Positions 9,203 to 19,212 of a DNA stretch of 64,000 bases are shown here, in pieces (positions within the stretch are counted from its first letter, which is position 1; every line of letters begins with the position of its first letter). The notes beneath the pieces were generated by a model, which saw only the letters and a program-made list of their open reading frames with translations, did no database searches and was not told the origin of the DNA. Location of the stretch: NCBI RefSeq assembly GCF_023734775.1, contig NZ_AP025732.1, forward strand, positions 2,114,501 to 2,178,500. The letters run 5' to 3'. Origin of the DNA: Nostoc cf. commune SO-36 (GTDB taxonomy: Bacteria; Cyanobacteriota; Cyanobacteriia; Cyanobacteriales; Nostocaceae). The position numbers were made by a program, and so were the translations under genes.

Positions 9203-12200
9203 TTACCAATGCAAATCTTCGATTCCTTCCAGTGCATCGGCTAGAGGCTTGTAAAGCGCATTTCCTACTGTGTTTTCCTCGCTGGCGTAGTCGCAGATTC
9301 GTAGAAGCATAGCAACCAGAAGACTTGTCTCTTCTGTATCTAGTTCAGATAATTCTGGATCAGCTTTCCTTGCAGCACTCTTGGGTGCCCAAGCTGCATC
9401 GACAAAATAACCACGAAATGGGACACCTCCACGCAAAAGACGACCAACGGCTTGAATAACTAATCCAGCAGTAGTTGCAGCAAGGTCAAATCTAGGAAAA
9501 GCAAGTAATTCCTGATTATCGCGCAGAGTTTTATAGTAGGAACGTTGCTCAACCGATCGCCAGTAACGCGCCGCTAGTTGGCGCACCTTTTCAGCACGTT
9601 GCACAATTCCGTCTCCTTGTTGCCATGCGAGAAAGTCTGCTTTATCCGCCCAGTCTAAAGCGCGACGGTTCATTTCTTGGGCGATCGCCTGTGTATCATG
9701 TGGGTGTGGATATGGACGAGTCAGAAAGTAAATAGAACCAAATGCGGCTTTACCGTTGGCATTCAAAATATTGAAACCACGCCCGATCGCATTCATAGGA
9801 GCAACAAGAATCTTTCCCTTAGTTTGCCCAAAAGTTTCAATATCTGCACGATTGAGCGCACCCTTATCAGGTGGTTTGATAAATTTTGCTAGCTCATCAA
9901 AGTTATCTTCCGTATATGTCTCTATATTGTCAGGAACTAGGTGATAAACAAAGTCCTGCATACTTGACCAGCAATTGCGAATTTCGTTTGCTGCCCAACG
10001 AGCTTGATCGTATGAGTTGACTAGTAAAAGAAGGCGATCGCGATCCTTCCAATGGTTACTTAAATCATTTTCGCCAAGATGTTTTAATTCCCTAAGTTCT
10101 TGCCCTAAATGCCCTGTACCGTTAGTACCAACGAGCGATCGCGCTATTTCCTGAAACAAGCTCATTTTGCGTCGTTCGGACATACCAGAAATACGGAGAG
10201 GTTGGTTCTTTTGGTTGAATTGGGGAAGAAATTTGAAATGGCTTTGAGCGATCGCATCTCTCGCCCCCTGTTCTGGCATTAAAACCCCTTGCGGATTAGC
10301 AACGTGAAAGCTGGTAGAATGCGGTAAGTAGGATGTTCCAGAAAGTGCCAGCACATTGGGGCTACGTTGACCGTTAAAATCTGTTAATAAACGATGAAAG
10401 TTTAAAATGTAGCAGCGTCCAATATTGGTGTAGGCAAACAACGTTAATGCATTATTGCTGCCATTTCTGGAGCTTTTATTATCGTCATTTCCTCTGGAAT
10501 AATAAGTGCCGAACTGTCGCCCCGTGGGAGGCAATGGCAAAATATTCAACATTGCAGCAGGCATCCGACGATGGGGTGAATCATCGTTGATTGATTGGGG
10601 TCGGTTGTGCCATTCATAGAAGACAATTCGAGTGTGCCGATCTAAAAGAGCGATCGTCAGCGCAAATTGGAGGCGATAAGCCAACGTTTCAACAGTATCT
10701 ACATCTGGCTCATCCCCGTTCGGTGAACGTCGCTGTTGTTGAGAACTTTGATTGCGATTCTCCAATTCTGTTCGCAGTTGCGCTAAACGCCGTTCTGTAT
10801 TTCGGAAAAATTCGATAATCCAAGCTTTACAAGCCCTGTAGATATTTTCATCTGAAGCACTTTCTCCAGTACTATTGATTTCTTGCATAAGACGCGCAAG
10901 GCGAAAGACTGGATCTCGATTTGGGTTAGATGAAGGCTCCATCCGCAAGGGATCATCCTCGTTAAGCAGTGCATCAAAATAACGCACAATTGGCTGAACA
11001 AGTCGAGTATTTGCTCTTGAAACTGCCTCAGATGTATCAGAAGGTTCAAATTCTTCCAATCCAGCAAGACGACGCGCAAATTTGAACAAAAGGGAGTTAG
11101 GTGTAAAGTAACCTCGCTTGATCCATTTTCGGAGAAATTGATGTCCAACCTGTTTATCGAGTAGGGTTAGTGTTGCTGTAATTGCTTTTTGTGCATCACG
11201 TTCTGCTCCAGTCCATCGTTGCGTTGATGGAGGCATAACACGGTTAGTTTTTGAGAATTGTTCAGTTTTCACGCCAATATCATCAAAAACGCCGCTATTA
11301 CCACCGTCAGTCAGAACCACCTCCTCAGCATAAGTGTCATCAAACCACTTGATGATTGTTTCTATTTCATCGAAGACCACAAAATCTGATTGTTCGTTGA
11401 CGAGTTCACCGATTTTGATCGGGCGCAACTCTAAATGACGCGGTAATCCTGCCATTGCCATCGCGCCAGGAGTTGTAATCCAAACACGAGCATTTGGCAT
11501 ATCACGATAAACCTGTTGGGATGGGCATTTATCAAAGAATGGACACAAATAGGATGAACCGAGGTTTTTACGTCGCTTGCTGCGATCGCTTTTAGGCATC
11601 TTTTTTAGAGTATGACAGGGTTCAATTCCTGCTTTAAGAGCTTTGCCGTCTAGAAGTTGAATAAAATCACGCTCTTTTAGCTGACCTTGGAGAGGACAAG
11701 CTGTTCCTAGCCAACGCTCACCCCAGTGAGGCTGTCCGCGTTGTCGATGTTCTTGATAATCTTTTGAAGCAGAAAAACTCTGAAGGTGTGCATCGCGTTT
11801 ACTGCGCCCCAAGATTGGCACTGCTACTGGATCATCATTCTCTGGATCGTTACAAAACCACCAGTTAATTTGGTTTGCTAGTTTAATCGCTGATTGCACA
11901 TCACTAACGACTAACGTGATGCGGCGATCGCAATGATGCCGCAAAATATTAACACTGAACAACTGCGAAACCGTGGTTTTTCCAGAGGCAACCATACCTG
12001 CAATGTTTGTGAATCCATCTAACTCAAGAATTTGCTCCTCTTGCGGAAACAGTGTTCCGTTCTCCTGAACTTTGTGGAAGTTAATTTTGCGAAAACGATC
12101 AACCCAGTGTCCTTTGGCAGTTTGCTCCCAGCCATATTGACGCGCTAACGCTTCTTCTCGCTGATCAATCCATGCTGCATCTAACTCTAAATCTGAAATA

Positions 12201-12829
12201 CGAAGCGAAAACGAACTACGAGAAGGAGTTGTAGCAAACCAAGGTGACGGCTGTATTTGTGCATTTCGTACCTGCTGCTGTGTAAATCTGACTGGTACTA
12301 TAACCGTCTCTTCTCCTGTCTTTGCCTCAAATTGATAAGTGGTTCCGGCTTCTACTCGTTTAACTTTGCGAAGCCGGAAATCTAAATTGGTATTTAAGCA
12401 ACGTTCGTACAAATGTTGATGAACTTGATGCCGAAGATTTTTGGCAGCATTAATAATATAGCTATCCCAGTTTTGCGGAGTGAATTCGTCATAATTACGC
12501 CAATCTAGAGGAATCCTTAGATAAGAACGCAGTGCGCCTAACCAAGCGAAACGGGCGGAAAATGGAACTATTTGGCGAGTGTTAGCGATCGCTCGACGTT
12601 CCATCTGATTCAAACTCTGTAAGCGTGGATGTCTCAAAGGCATTCCACTCAAGATTGCCCAAGGTGCGGTGACTGGCTCATCATCAAGTTTCAAATACTC
12701 CATCAGAGCAAAGCCAAGCTCTACCTGAAGCAACAATTCAGCTTGAATACGATCCAAACCTGCTTCCTTCAGCTGTTCGAGCCGGTCTTTAAACTCGGTC
12801 GGTGCTTCAAATAAGCTCATCTGGCTCAT
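9203..12829 (-). CDS. pPIWI-RE-associated DinG/XPD-like helicase (domain Z protein)
   Basis: This 1208-residue superfamily 2 helicase has Walker A GMVASGKTT (about 278-286) and Walker B VVFDEIE (about 484-490). The late motif GRGFNIL and motif VI AVGRLLRGG lie near the C-terminus. Four cysteines lie between Walker A and B (378, 405, 429, 435), as in Fe-S helicases of the DinG/XPD type, so a 4Fe-4S cluster is likely. In pPIWI-RE islands such a helicase is the second core gene, presumably unwinding DNA for the Piwi or nuclease partner. Its ATG lies three bases after the stop of the upstream nuclease gene, so translation is probably coupled. The frame is intact. Confidence 0.85.
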   Translation of the reverse strand: MSQMSLFEAPTEFKDRLEQLKEAGLDRIQAELLLQVELGFALMEYLKLDDEPVTAPWAILSGMPLRHPRLQSLNQMERRAIANTRQIVPFSARFAWLGALRSYLRIPLDWRNYDEFTPQNWDSYIINAAKNLRHQVHQHLYERCLNTNLDFRLRKVKRVEAGTTYQFEAKTGEETVIVPVRFTQQQVRNAQIQPSPWFATTPSRSSFSLRISDLELDAAWIDQREEALARQYGWEQTAKGHWVDRFRKINFHKVQENGTLFPQEEQILELDGFTNIAGMVASGKTTVSQLFSVNILRHHCDRRITLVVSDVQSAIKLANQINWWFCNDPENDDPVAVPILGRSKRDAHLQSFSASKDYQEHRQRGQPHWGERWLGTACPLQGQLKERDFIQLLDGKALKAGIEPCHTLKKMPKSDRSKRRKNLGSSYLCPFFDKCPSQQVYRDMPNARVWITTPGAMAMAGLPRHLELRPIKIGELVNEQSDFVVFDEIETIIKWFDDTYAEEVVLTDGGNSGVFDDIGVKTEQFSKTNRVMPPSTQRWTGAERDAQKAITATLTLLDKQVGHQFLRKWIKRGYFTPNSLLFKFARRLAGLEEFEPSDTSEAVSRANTRLVQPIVRYFDALLNEDDPLRMEPSSNPNRDPVFRLARLMQEINSTGESASDENIYRACKAWIIEFFRNTERRLAQLRTELENRNQSSQQQRRSPNGDEPDVDTVETLAYRLQFALTIALLDRHTRIVFYEWHNRPQSINDDSPHRRMPAAMLNILPLPPTGRQFGTYYSRGNDDNKSSRNGSNNALTLFAYTNIGRCYILNFHRLLTDFNGQRSPNVLALSGTSYLPHSTSFHVANPQGVLMPEQGARDAIAQSHFKFLPQFNQKNQPLRISGMSERRKMSLFQEIARSLVGTNGTGHLGQELRELKHLGENDLSNHWKDRDRLLLLVNSYDQARWAANEIRNCWSSMQDFVYHLVPDNIETYTEDNFDELAKFIKPPDKGALNRADIETFGQTKGKILVAPMNAIGRGFNILNANGKAAFGSIYFLTRPYPHPHDTQAIAQEMNRRALDWADKADFLAWQQGDGIVQRAEKVRQLAARYWRSVEQRSYYKTLRDNQELLAFPRFDLAATTAGLVIQAVGRLLRGGVPFRGYFVDAAWAPKSAARKADPELSELDTEETSLLVAMLLRICDYASEENTVGNALYKPLADALEGIEDLHW

Positions 12830-12832
12830 GGA

Positions 12833-13969
12833 CTATTTTCCTTCGCGCAACTGCTCAATTTTATGGATAACCCTTTCCTCAAATACAGCATCACTCAAAA
12901 GATGAGTACTGCTAGGCAGCTTTGTCGCCTGTTCACGAAGAATTTCGATGTAGTCCTCTCGTTGTTGTAGGCGTTGGATGGGAATAACATAAAAGCTCTC
13001 GTTATAACGCAGATCGCCCTCACCGAATAGAGGTGTCAGCTTTGGCGCTAAATTGTAGGGGCTTCGGTAATCTTTGATATCCACAGCCCAGGTTGATTGG
13101 TCACAGAAGCGTAGTTGTAAGTCATAGCGATCAATACCTGGATAAAGATGGATGGCACAAAGCTGATCTGAATATTTGTTTTGAAGTTCTTCCAACGCTT
13201 TAAATAAACGCATCTCAGGAATACCCGGTAAACAAATACGCAAATGGATACCAAACTTCAGGCGACGCAGCCCTTGTTTCCAGGTAATTTGTCGAATAAA
13301 GGGCAAATTTTGGCGATGGTCGTTGCAAGCACTGGGTTTAATACCACGTAACTTTCCATACTTTTTAAACAAAGGGCCGCAGCGATCGCAATTCCAACAA
13401 GGCTCATTTTCTTCACACTCATCGTAGAGTTCGCCAACTTCTTGAATAGAAATATGTCGTGTCGTAGAAAATGCTTTACGAAGCTGTGCCGGAGTTGTGT
13501 ATGGATTCTCAATCAAAAATAGACGCAGCAAAACATACTCCTGCTGAATGCGCTCAGGATCGCTATCGTTGTTGTAAAGTTCTTGTAACCGTTCCAAAAT
13601 TCTCTGAAACTGGAAATTCTCTATGGCAATTTGCTTGGTTAAAGTGGTGGCAAACTCTGACAACTTGGTTTTTTCAAGTAGTTCCTCATATAAATATCGG
13701 CTTGCTTCTTCACTCAACCCCCATTCATAAAGCAGACCAAAATCAGAGTCAAACTCTTTTGGCAGTAAGCGCCCTGGATACCAAGTTTTTACAGGTTTTT
13801 CGAGTAATGCTAAAAGACCAGTTAGAGTCCGTGGGTATGTTACAGCAGTTAGCTCTAAAGCTAGTTTATTAAGAGCGTGACGAAGCAGTTCAGGATATGG
13901 ATACCTGCCATCTCGACGGACAAACTCTGCTAAACCAAGGATGAGATTATCAAATTCATTACTTCTCAT
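12833..13969 (-). CDS. pPIWI-RE-associated restriction-endonuclease-fold protein
   Basis: This is the first gene of the three-gene operon, 378 residues. The C-terminal domain has a PD-(D/E)XK core: Asp283 in RYDLQLRF and Asp297-x-Lys299 in WAVDIKDYRSP, with Glu252 as a possible first acidic residue. A cysteine cluster (C185, C191, C194, C197, with C215 and H218) suggests a zinc-binding module before the nuclease. The N-terminal 180 residues are helical and unassigned. Known pPIWI-RE islands carry such an REase next to the helicase and Piwi genes. It starts 144 bases from the divergent XRE regulator, so the two share a promoter region. Confidence 0.8.
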   Translation of the reverse strand: MRSNEFDNLILGLAEFVRRDGRYPYPELLRHALNKLALELTAVTYPRTLTGLLALLEKPVKTWYPGRLLPKEFDSDFGLLYEWGLSEEASRYLYEELLEKTKLSEFATTLTKQIAIENFQFQRILERLQELYNNDSDPERIQQEYVLLRLFLIENPYTTPAQLRKAFSTTRHISIQEVGELYDECEENEPCWNCDRCGPLFKKYGKLRGIKPSACNDHRQNLPFIRQITWKQGLRRLKFGIHLRICLPGIPEMRLFKALEELQNKYSDQLCAIHLYPGIDRYDLQLRFCDQSTWAVDIKDYRSPYNLAPKLTPLFGEGDLRYNESFYVIPIQRLQQREDYIEILREQATKLPSSTHLLSDAVFEERVIHKIEQLREGK

Positions 13970-14113
13970 TGAAGGTAATCCTTCATTTAAAGGATTTTTT
14001 TAACAGCACAAACTTTTTCAAGCGTGATACATTTGTTTCATAAACCGTACAATATTATTTATTTTGTGTCAACTAAGAGACAGTTTATTCTTTTGTGATA
14101 CAGGAGCAAAGGA
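13970..14113. promoter_or_regulatory. Divergent promoter region between the pPIWI-RE operon and xre-immA
   Basis: This is a 144-base AT-rich gap between two outward-facing operons. An XRE protein encoded at one side usually binds such a region to control itself and its neighbour. TGTATCACGCTTGA-like (14020-14033, reverse strand) and TTGTGATACAG (14093-14103) contain opposing GTATCAC/GTGATAC words about 65 bases apart, which are candidate operator half-sites. Confidence 0.4.
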
Positions 14114-14479
14114 ATGGGAAGTTATCTAGATATAGAACGGTTAGCAAGCCTAGTCCGCAAAAAACGCGGCAGCAGAGGACTACGGGAAACATCGGCGGAG
14201 ATTGGTAATGTTAGTCCATCCACTCTTTCACGAGTAGAGAGTGGCAAAATGCCGGATATGGAAACTTTTCTGGCACTTTGTAACTGGCTAGAAGTGCCGC
14301 CTGCGGAGTTGTTTAGAACCTCAGAGGAGGATCAACTGGATACGCCTGAAGCGATCGCTATTCAACTACGCGCTGACAAAAACCTTGATCCAGCGATCGC
14401 TAATGCTTTAGCATCTTTAGTTAAAGCAGCGTATCGCGATCTCTCTCAAAATAATGGCGAATTGAAGCAAGATCCCTAA
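14114..14479 (+). CDS. XRE-family HTH transcriptional regulator
   Basis: This 121-residue protein has a helix-turn-helix (about residues 8-65) reading RGLRETSAEIGNVSPSTLSR then VESGKMPDMETFLALCNWL, the classic Cro/CI layout. The C-terminal tail is polar and probably mediates dimer or partner contacts. An AGGAG element lies before the ATG. It is followed after 4 bases by an ImmA/IrrE peptidase gene; in such pairs the peptidase usually cleaves or inactivates the regulator under stress. Given its position it may repress the divergent pPIWI-RE operon, which is inference from context. Confidence 0.85.
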   Translation: MGSYLDIERLASLVRKKRGSRGLRETSAEIGNVSPSTLSRVESGKMPDMETFLALCNWLEVPPAELFRTSEEDQLDTPEAIAIQLRADKNLDPAIANALASLVKAAYRDLSQNNGELKQDP

Positions 14480-14945
14480 ATATATGCCATTAATTCAAAG
14501 TCTATCGCCGGAATTTAGGCAACGCTGTGAAGCGATCGCAACTGAACAACGAAGCTTACTTCGAGTGCGATCGTTTGAACCGTTACCCGCAGACATTCTA
14601 GCAACCAAGTTAGGGGCAACACTTTTTACACCCGATCAGGTTCCGAATTTAGAGCCAGAGCAAGTAGCAGTGTTACTTACTAGCGATGGGTGGTCAGCAG
14701 GGATTATACGCTATAACCCACTATGGATTGTATACAACCCGCGTCATGCACCTGCACGGTATGAATCAAATCTGATGCATGAAATAGCCCATGTGTTGTT
14801 CAATCATAAGCCTGTAGGCTTTGATTCGGTAACTGGACTACCAAAACGCAAACAAAACAACGAAGATGAAGCAACTTATCTAGGGGGATGCCTGCAAATT
14901 CCCAAACGTGGTTTATTATGGGCGACACAACGAAACATGCAGTTA

Positions 14946-16268
14946 GGGACTTGCAAGAAAATAAAATACCAGCCATTCTAGAAGAGAAGAAGCGGTGAAC
15001 TGTCCGCGCCTAGTTTAAATATCTAGAATGGGAATCCCTCAATTCATGCTCACCGACACCATCAAATCGACCTTTAAAGATGCAGCACAGAAACTGACTA
15101 GCAATCGCAAACGAGATTTCATGGCAAAAGTTACCGAAGATTACTTCGATAGTTCAGCACGCATTGCAGAAACCGTTATGGGATGGAATCGCCAGAGTGT
15201 GCAACTCGGCTTGCATGAAAGGCGGACGGGGATAGTCTGTGTAGAGAATTATCAGGCAAGGGGACGACACAATAGTATTGAGGTATTGCCCAACTTAGAA
15301 GCAGATATTCGTTCATTGGTGGATGCTCAAGCTCAAGCCGACCCTAAATTTCAATCGACCTTTCTGTATGCCCGCATTAGTGCCAGAGCAGTAAGAGAAG
15401 CATTAGTAAGTGTTCATGGCTATAACGAGAGCGAATTGCCATCTCGTCAAACTTGTGGAGAAATTCTCAATCGCTTAGGGTATCGCCTAAAAAAACACAA
15501 AAAACGAAACCCTTGAAAAAGATTCCGCAAACTGATGCCATTTTCGAGAATGTGTTCCGGGAGAATCAGGCATCAGATGAAAACCCCAAATCGTTGCGAG
15601 TGTCTATAGATACTAAAGCTAAGGTGAAGATTGGCAACCTTTCTAGAGGCGGTAAAGCTCGGACAATGGAGGCGAAAGCTGCTGATGACCACGATACACA
15701 GTGGTCATCAGTCTTAGTTCCCTTTGGCATTCTCAATACACATAATGACCAGCTATCGATTTACTTGGGTCAGTCGGCGGAAACCAGTGATTTTATCGTC
15801 GATTGTTTAACCGCTTGGTGGCATGAGAATCAACACAATTACCTGGAACTTGATGAGTGGGTGATTGATCTTGATGGCGGTGCCGCTACTCGCAGTAACC
15901 GCACACAATTTATCAAACGCATGGTTGAGTTGTCTTGTGCAATTAATTTAAAAATTCGACTGATTTATTATCCCCCTTACCATAGCAAGTACAATCCAAT
16001 AGAGCGGTGTTGGGCTGCCTTGGAGAACTATTGGAATGGTGCGATTTTAGATTCTGTTGCCGCCGCAGCACAATGGGCCGCCAATATGACTTGGAAAGGA
16101 ATTGCTCCCATTGTACATCTGGTTCAAACCACATATCACAAAGGAATCAAGGTTCTCTCGCAAGAGTTAGAACAATACCAACCCCAATGGCAGCGTTCTG
16201 AAACATTACCCAAATGGGATATTACTATTGTCCCTGTTTAGCTGGTACTTTATTTTCTTGCAAGTCCC
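14946..16268 (+). mobile_element. ISAzo13-family insertion sequence, apparently complete
   Basis: The element is 1323 bp with terminal inverted repeats of 28 bases differing at one position (14946-14973 and 16241-16268). The outer 20 bases are identical and start GGGACTTGCAAG. A TTA target duplication flanks it (14943-14945 and 16269-16271). Its two overlapping frames encode one transposase by -1 frameshifting. The near-perfect ends and clean target duplication indicate recent insertion. Confidence 0.9.
15028..16241 (+). CDS. ISAzo13-family transposase (two frames joined by -1 frameshift)
   Basis: Frame A (15028-15516) encodes the N-terminal DNA-binding region, ending GYRLKKHKKRNP. Frame B (overlapping from 15453 to 16241) encodes the DDE domain. 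Candidate acidic residues are the Asp in RVSIDTKAKVKIG, the Asp in VIDLDGGAATRSN and the Glu in YNPIERCW. At 15489-15495 a canonical A_AAA_AAA heptamer sits in phase with frame A (CTA AAA AAA), and slipping back one base leads directly into frame B. The fused protein would be about 400 residues, normal for the family. The usual DNG-type second motif reads DGG here. Confidence 0.85.
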
Positions 16269-16526
16269 TTACCTCAGATTGCAGCACATTTTGGCGCTAG
16301 TGAAGCTATGGTGCAATTTCGCAGCAATGTAACTAATGTGCCTGTCAAATGCTCATAAGGTTTCAAAACAGCTAATTATAGGAAAATCCCAAAAGGGAGG
16401 AAAAAGGTTTCTTCTCCTACTTCCCACTTACTTTTTCAAGCTAGTGATAAAAAAGTATTGCTGTCACTTTGGCTGAAACCTAGATAACATTAAATTCGGG
16501 CGTGTTTACTGTTCGGGAGTGCCAAA

Positions 16527-17702
16527 ATGTCTAAACAGCTGGGTCAAAAAATCGCACCTACACCTATATCGAATGATATCAATGTGGTGGATTTGATTGA
16601 TCAATACTTTACCGCTTACAACTCAGCGCGGTTGCGGGAAATCTGCCAGTTATTGAGTCGTGATGTGTTAACGGAAGGTGTCACGGTGGGAGTTAGCCTT
16701 TCCGGTGCGATGACACCAGCAGGATTTGGGGTTTCAGCGCTTGCGCCCTTAATTCGCAACGGTTTTATTGACTGGATGATTAGCACTGGTGCAAATCTTT
16801 ACCACGATATGCACTACGGTTTGGGTTTTGAACTCTTTGCTGGTAATCCATTTTTGGATGATGTGAAACTGCGCCAAGAAGGTACTATTCGCATTTATGA
16901 CATTATCTTTGGTTATGATGTGCTGCTAGAAACTGATGCGTTCATCCGCAAGATTCTCCAAGGAGAGGCGTTTCAGAAGCGGATGGGAACGGCTGAGTTT
17001 CACCATTTACTAGGTAAATATGTTCGGGAAGTAGAAAAGCAATTGGGTGTGCAGCATTCCTGCTTGTTAGCTACAGCTTATGAATATGGCGTACCGATTT
17101 ATACCTCATCTCCAGGAGATAGCTCAATTGGGATGAACGTGGCAGCTTTAGCATTGGAAGGTTCGCAATTGGTGATAGATCCATCAATTGACGTGAATGA
17201 GACAGCAGCGATCGCCTATAATGCCCGTGAATCAGGAGGTAAAAGTGCGGCTGTAATTCTCGGTGGTGGTAGCCCTAAGAACTTTTTGCTACAAACTCAA
17301 CCGCAACTTCACGAAGTTTTAGGGTTAGAAGAACGAGGACACGATTACTTTATACAATTTACTGATGCGCGTCCAGATACAGGCGGTTTATCTGGAGCAA
17401 CCCCATCGGAAGCCGTTAGTTGGGGTAAGATTGACCCGGATGAGTTACCTAACACAATCGTTTGTTATACCGATAGCACGATCGCTCTACCACTGGTGAC
17501 AGCGTATGTTCTTAACAAATGCCAGCCTCGCCCCCTGAAGCGCATTTACGACAGGCGAGAAGCCATTTTAGAGAAACTGCAAAAAGACTATCTAGCAGCC
17601 AAATCCCAACCATCAGATCAGATTCCAGCAGCAGTGGCTGAAAGTGCTTCACAGCAAACAGCAACTTATCCCTGTGGTCGGCTGATTCCGAATACTCATT
17701 AG
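16527..17702 (+). CDS. Deoxyhypusine synthase-like protein
   Basis: This 391-residue enzyme has the deoxyhypusine/homospermidine synthase fold. It shows [20 protein letters not shown], the STGANLYHD motif and the NAD-site region [17 protein letters not shown]. Bacteria lack the eIF5A target, so the usual role of such enzymes is homospermidine synthesis from putrescine and spermidine with NAD. Its length fits the family. The last residues, after about 350, are variable. A 7-bp tandem repeat starts at its stop codon. It is a single gene with its own upstream region. Confidence 0.85.
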   Translation: MSKQLGQKIAPTPISNDINVVDLIDQYFTAYNSARLREICQLLSRDVLTEGVTVGVSLSGAMTPAGFGVSALAPLIRNGFIDWMISTGANLYHDMHYGLGFELFAGNPFLDDVKLRQEGTIRIYDIIFGYDVLLETDAFIRKILQGEAFQKRMGTAEFHHLLGKYVREVEKQLGVQHSCLLATAYEYGVPIYTSSPGDSSIGMNVAALALEGSQLVIDPSIDVNETAAIAYNARESGGKSAAVILGGGSPKNFLLQTQPQLHEVLGLEERGHDYFIQFTDARPDTGGLSGATPSEAVSWGKIDPDELPNTIVCYTDSTIALPLVTAYVLNKCQPRPLKRIYDRREAILEKLQKDYLAAKSQPSDQIPAAVAESASQQTATYPCGRLIPNTH

Positions 17703-17739
17703 GGGATAGGGGATAGGGGATAGGGGATAGGGGATAGGG
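17702..17739 (+). repeat. Heptanucleotide tandem repeat (GGGGATA)
   Basis: Five exact units of GGGGATA plus a partial unit begin at the last base of the preceding stop codon. Such 7-bp tandem repeats are typical of Nostocales intergenic DNA. The rest of the 283-base gap to the next gene shows nothing else. Confidence 0.9.
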
Positions 17740-17985
17740 TAATAAAAAGGTAATCATTGATAAGAATATTGATGTGACAAGGTTTCAACTTCTCTTCTGC
17801 TTAAAAAAACCTACCCTTGAAAGCCTGCTTCCTGCCCCCTATCCAGTTGGCTTGATTTCTACCTTATGACTGAAGCAAAATGCATAATTAGTAGGAAGTG
17901 GCAACCTCCTATGTTGGAGAAGTGTCTCATCATTAAAGTAGTAGACGCCATAATCCAGAGCGTCAATTAAATACTGTGTGATTAG

Positions 17986-19140
17986 ATGATCAGCATGAAA
18001 TTCCAACTTTACTTAGGCTCTTTATTTTCCCAGATTAAAGCACGTCATTGGTGGCTAGGTATCTTTTTATGGATAGCTTTGGTTGCCCCAGCCCAAGCGT
18101 CTGTAATCCTGCGCGTGGCAATTGAAAGGGGCGTTAATCAGGTAAAAGTGGGCAGTTCTACCACTGGGATCGTCAAGGATAGTACTGGCCGGACTCTCGG
18201 ACAGCTACCAGCGATGAGCGCATATTATGCCCAAGCAGTTCCTGGCGGAGTTGCTTTAGATAAGTGGCAGTCTGGTTTATTTTGGATTGAGCCAACTGGT
18301 AAAGGATTCGTTTATATTGGCGATCGCTGGTATCGCGGCAGAACTCTGGTTGTCCCCACAGAAAAAGGCTTAACAGCAGTTAACTGGGTTGATGACCAAG
18401 AATATCTCTACAGTGTTCTTGGTGGCGAAATGAATGCTAGCTGGCCCCAAGAAGCTTTAAAAGCTCAAGCGATCGCAGCCCGCACCTACGCCCTCTACGA
18501 ACGAGAAAAACAACGGAATAATCCCGTTTACGATTTAGGTAATACCCCTGATCGTTGGCAAATTTACAAAGGTGTCATTAGTGAATCTCCTGCTACTTAC
18601 AAAGCAGTTGATGAAACAGTAGGGCAGGTACTAACTTACAAAAACCGGATTATTCTCTCAGTCTTTCACGCCTGTTCTGGGGGACACACCGAAAACGTGG
18701 AAGATGTTTGGGGAAATGCCCTCCCTTATTTGCGGGCTGTTCAAGACTACGATCAAAATATCAGCGCGTGTAATTGGGTAAAAACTTTCTCCCCCAGTGA
18801 GATTAGTGCTAAATTCCCTGAAGTGGGCAGCGTGACGGCGATGGTTCCAGAGACATACTCACCTTTTCGCAGTGTTAAAGTCTTGAGAATTGTCGGTAAC
18901 AAGGGCACAAAGATTCTACAGCGTGAACAAGTGCGAACAGCCCTCAAGCTAAAAAGCACCCGATTTAGCGTTACCAAGGGAGCAGATGGAAGTTTTGTGC
19001 TGCAAGGACTTGGTTTCGGTCACGGTTTAGGTATGAGTCAGTGGGGGGCGTACAATCTGGCTCGCCAAGGAGCGAACCACCTGCAAATTTTGGGACATTA
19101 TTATCAAGGTGTAGCCTTAACACCAATTCAGGCGAAGTAA
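17986..19140 (+). CDS. SpoIID/LytB domain protein, exported
   Basis: This 384-residue protein has an N-terminal signal peptide: a basic start, a hydrophobic stretch around residues 24-36, and an APAQA-S cleavage site near 39. The SpoIID domain follows with LGGEMNASWPQEALKAQAIA (catalytic Glu region), then AARTYAL, VFHACSGGHTE and a closing GLGFGHGLGMSQWGAYNLA. SpoIID is a lytic transglycosylase acting on denuded glycan; the cyanobacterial copies probably remodel periplasmic peptidoglycan. ATGs at 17986 and 17995 are both possible. Confidence 0.85.
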   Translation: MISMKFQLYLGSLFSQIKARHWWLGIFLWIALVAPAQASVILRVAIERGVNQVKVGSSTTGIVKDSTGRTLGQLPAMSAYYAQAVPGGVALDKWQSGLFWIEPTGKGFVYIGDRWYRGRTLVVPTEKGLTAVNWVDDQEYLYSVLGGEMNASWPQEALKAQAIAARTYALYEREKQRNNPVYDLGNTPDRWQIYKGVISESPATYKAVDETVGQVLTYKNRIILSVFHACSGGHTENVEDVWGNALPYLRAVQDYDQNISACNWVKTFSPSEISAKFPEVGSVTAMVPETYSPFRSVKVLRIVGNKGTKILQREQVRTALKLKSTRFSVTKGADGSFVLQGLGFGHGLGMSQWGAYNLARQGANHLQILGHYYQGVALTPIQAK

Positions 19141-19212
19141 TCAGGGATGGGGCATAGGGCATAGGGGATTGGGCATTGATTATTCCCCTTGTGCCCTTAT
19201 CTCCCCTGTTTC

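Larger units (their letters stand above)
14484..16358 (+). pseudogene. ImmA/IrrE metallopeptidase gene, split by an IS element
   Basis: The 5' part (14484-14945) encodes a zinc peptidase with HExxH in MHEIAHVLFNH (H99, E100, H103) and a downstream EDEATYLGGCLQIP segment. The frame ends prematurely inside the IS, at 14981. Removing the element (14946-16268) and one TTA copy rejoins RNMQL to PQIAAHFGASEAMVQFRSNV, stopping at 16356-16358 and giving 182 residues. The catalytic motif is kept in the truncated form, but the last 28 residues are replaced by IS-encoded ones. It is probably cotranscribed with the XRE gene, and the break may leave the regulator uncontrolled. Confidence 0.9.

Noticed and set aside
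13471..13872. 133-codon plus-strand frame within the REase-like gene
   Set aside because: Antisense to a gene with a clear nuclease motif and operon position; no family features.
14114..14981. XRE plus ImmA read as a classic toxin-antitoxin pair
   Set aside because: No toxic domain is visible. HTH plus HExxH peptidase fits a regulator and anti-repressor pair better.
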